Assembly (NCBI GenBank): GCA_023246325.1
Contig: JAHFIO010000012.1
Coordinates: forward strand, 1 to 14,754
Source: Candidatus Uhrbacteria bacterium
GTDB taxonomy: Bacteria > Patescibacteriota > Patescibacteriia > 2-12-FULL-60-25
DNA: 14,754 bases
Direction: 5' to 3'
Position 1 is the first letter of the stretch; each line of letters begins with the position of its first letter. The notes under the pieces were generated by a model, which worked only from the letters and a program-made list of their open reading frames with translations, ran no database searches and was not told where the DNA came from. The translations under genes and the position numbers were made by a program. This document shows, one piece after another, positions 14,264 to 14,754 of this stretch.

Positions 14264-14754
14264 ATGGTAATTTTAAATATATTTTTTTCCAAATAGGTAA
14301 TAAGGTTGCCCAAGGTAAAATAGAAAGTACTAATGGTAAAATAATTTTTGGTTGATTAAAATAATTTAATGCAAGCACAATAGCTAATGTGAAATTCATA
14401 TACGTTAAACAAACGGACAATGTTGATCTGTCTTCTTTTGTTTTCCACCATATTGAGTAATATCCAATAATATGCAGGATGAGAAAAAAGATATATAAAA
14501 TTGTGATCATGCGCAATAATGCAAAAGGATTTTGTAATCCTGCAAGCATATCATTTGAATGCGAGGCTATTGCAGATGCAATTAATAAACCAAGAAGGAG
14601 CAATGAAATTGGTTTTGTCCGCGCATTTATTTTGTGAATGCTTTTTGAAGCAATACGTTTCAAAATTATGGCAAAAATAAATGGAAGAAAAATAACAAAT
14701 AATAATTTTTGGAACATAGATATCGTATCTACATGAATTGTGGTACTAAACGCG
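14262..14754 (-). CDS. Bile acid:sodium symporter (BASS)-like transporter, C-terminal part (5' end outside window)
   Basis: The frame stays open from the TAA at 14262-14264 to the right edge (at least 163 codons), so the ATG at 14717 is internal and the gene starts outside. The visible part has about five membrane helices. A basic loop (LKRIASKSIHKINARTK) follows the first helix, and the segment YMNFTLAIVLALNYF with PLVLSILPWATLLPIW resembles the late conserved helices of the BASS/SBF family of organic-anion:sodium symporters, where a NxGLAL-like pattern is usual. Assignment rests on this weak pattern plus hydrophobicity, so another 8-10 TM transporter is possible. Two GCAGGAT copies (14474, 14537) lie in it. 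Confidence 0.5.
   Translation of the reverse strand, partial: AFSTTIHVDTISMFQKLLFVIFLPFIFAIILKRIASKSIHKINARTKPISLLLLGLLIASAIASHSNDMLAGLQNPFALLRMITILYIFFLILHIIGYYSIWWKTKEDRSTLSVCLTYMNFTLAIVLALNYFNQPKIILPLVLSILPWATLLPIWKKIYLKLP

Larger units (their letters stand above)
891..14543. repeat. Dispersed 7-mer GCAGGAT/ATCCTGC, 19 copies (candidate DNA uptake sequence)
   Basis: Plus-strand GCAGGAT begins at 891, 2548, 4461, 6740, 7476, 8406, 9352, 10148, 11917, 12005, 12834 and 14474. Minus-strand copies (ATCCTGC on plus) begin at 1465, 3017, 3952, 6499, 7009, 9230 and 14537. Ten are preceded by G (GGCAGGAT). They sit in all three codon frames (for example ILP, SCL, HPA, AGW, GRI, QDE), so protein sequence does not explain them. 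The average spacing is about 0.75 kb. The two longest gaps are 4467-6499 (RNA block) and 10154-11917 (Fic gene). Confidence 0.8.

Noticed and set aside
891..14543. GCAGGAT as a ribosome binding site, Chi or KOPS site
   Set aside because: Most copies are inside genes in both orientations and not before starts; near-balanced strands argue against Chi or KOPS, though a full-genome skew test is needed.
1..14754. CRISPR arrays, IS elements, tRNAs, rRNAs
   Set aside because: No regularly spaced long repeats, transposase or terminal inverted repeats, and no cloverleaf with a CCA-type end seen on either strand.

Overview
The window reads as a chromosomal piece of a small-genome, AT-rich bacterium, most likely a member of the Candidate Phyla Radiation (Patescibacteria). 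The reasons are the low GC, very short intergenic gaps, many starts without a Shine-Dalgarno sequence, and housekeeping genes mixed with small secreted or membrane proteins of no recognisable family. Stops include TGA and Trp is TGG, so the standard bacterial code applies and the UGA-recoded CPR lineages are unlikely. I cannot assign a genus.

Layout. From 1 to 10081 every gene is on the minus strand. Read in transcription order, the first unit is an NYN-domain nuclease (10081-9449), polynucleotide phosphorylase pnp (9441-7270) and an unknown single-pass membrane protein (7260-6244), spaced 7-9 nt apart and driven by a TTGACA-17-TATCCT promoter. Then comes a 676-nt stretch without a gene (5568-6243). 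It holds two perfect, inverted DnaA boxes, an AT-rich tract, an 8-bp inverted repeat at a -10 box, and a GC-rich, hairpin-rich block ending in a terminator-like stem, which I read as a structured RNA of unknown family. A monocistronic unknown gene (5567-5148) follows with its own promoter and terminator. The last minus-strand unit is a DksA/TraR-type zinc-finger protein, lspA, comM/yifB, a LysM-M23 envelope peptidase and trigger factor (tig, cut by the left edge), packed with overlaps or gaps of 0-22 nt. It links protein export and folding, lipoprotein maturation, wall remodelling and transformation-type recombination.

The right third is accessory. A plus-strand Fic protein with an N-terminal winged helix (10287-11336) has Gln where the catalytic His of the Fic motif should be and an operator-like inverted repeat on its promoter. 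It shares a bidirectional terminator with rpsO (S15), whose mRNA has a leader of about 240 nt. Then come an unknown basic protein, a two-gene unit of a Cys-rich secreted protein and a 3-TM protein, an unknown plus-strand gene, a small lipoprotein-like gene, and the C-terminal part of a bile acid:sodium symporter-like transporter leaving the window at the right.

The most striking signal is not a gene. The 7-mer GCAGGAT/ATCCTGC occurs 19 times, on both strands, in several reading frames and at fairly even spacing, where base composition predicts about one. It is missing from the Fic gene and the RNA block. It behaves like a DNA uptake sequence, and the window also carries comM, whose product acts in natural transformation. 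I propose it as a candidate DNA-uptake signal of this lineage.
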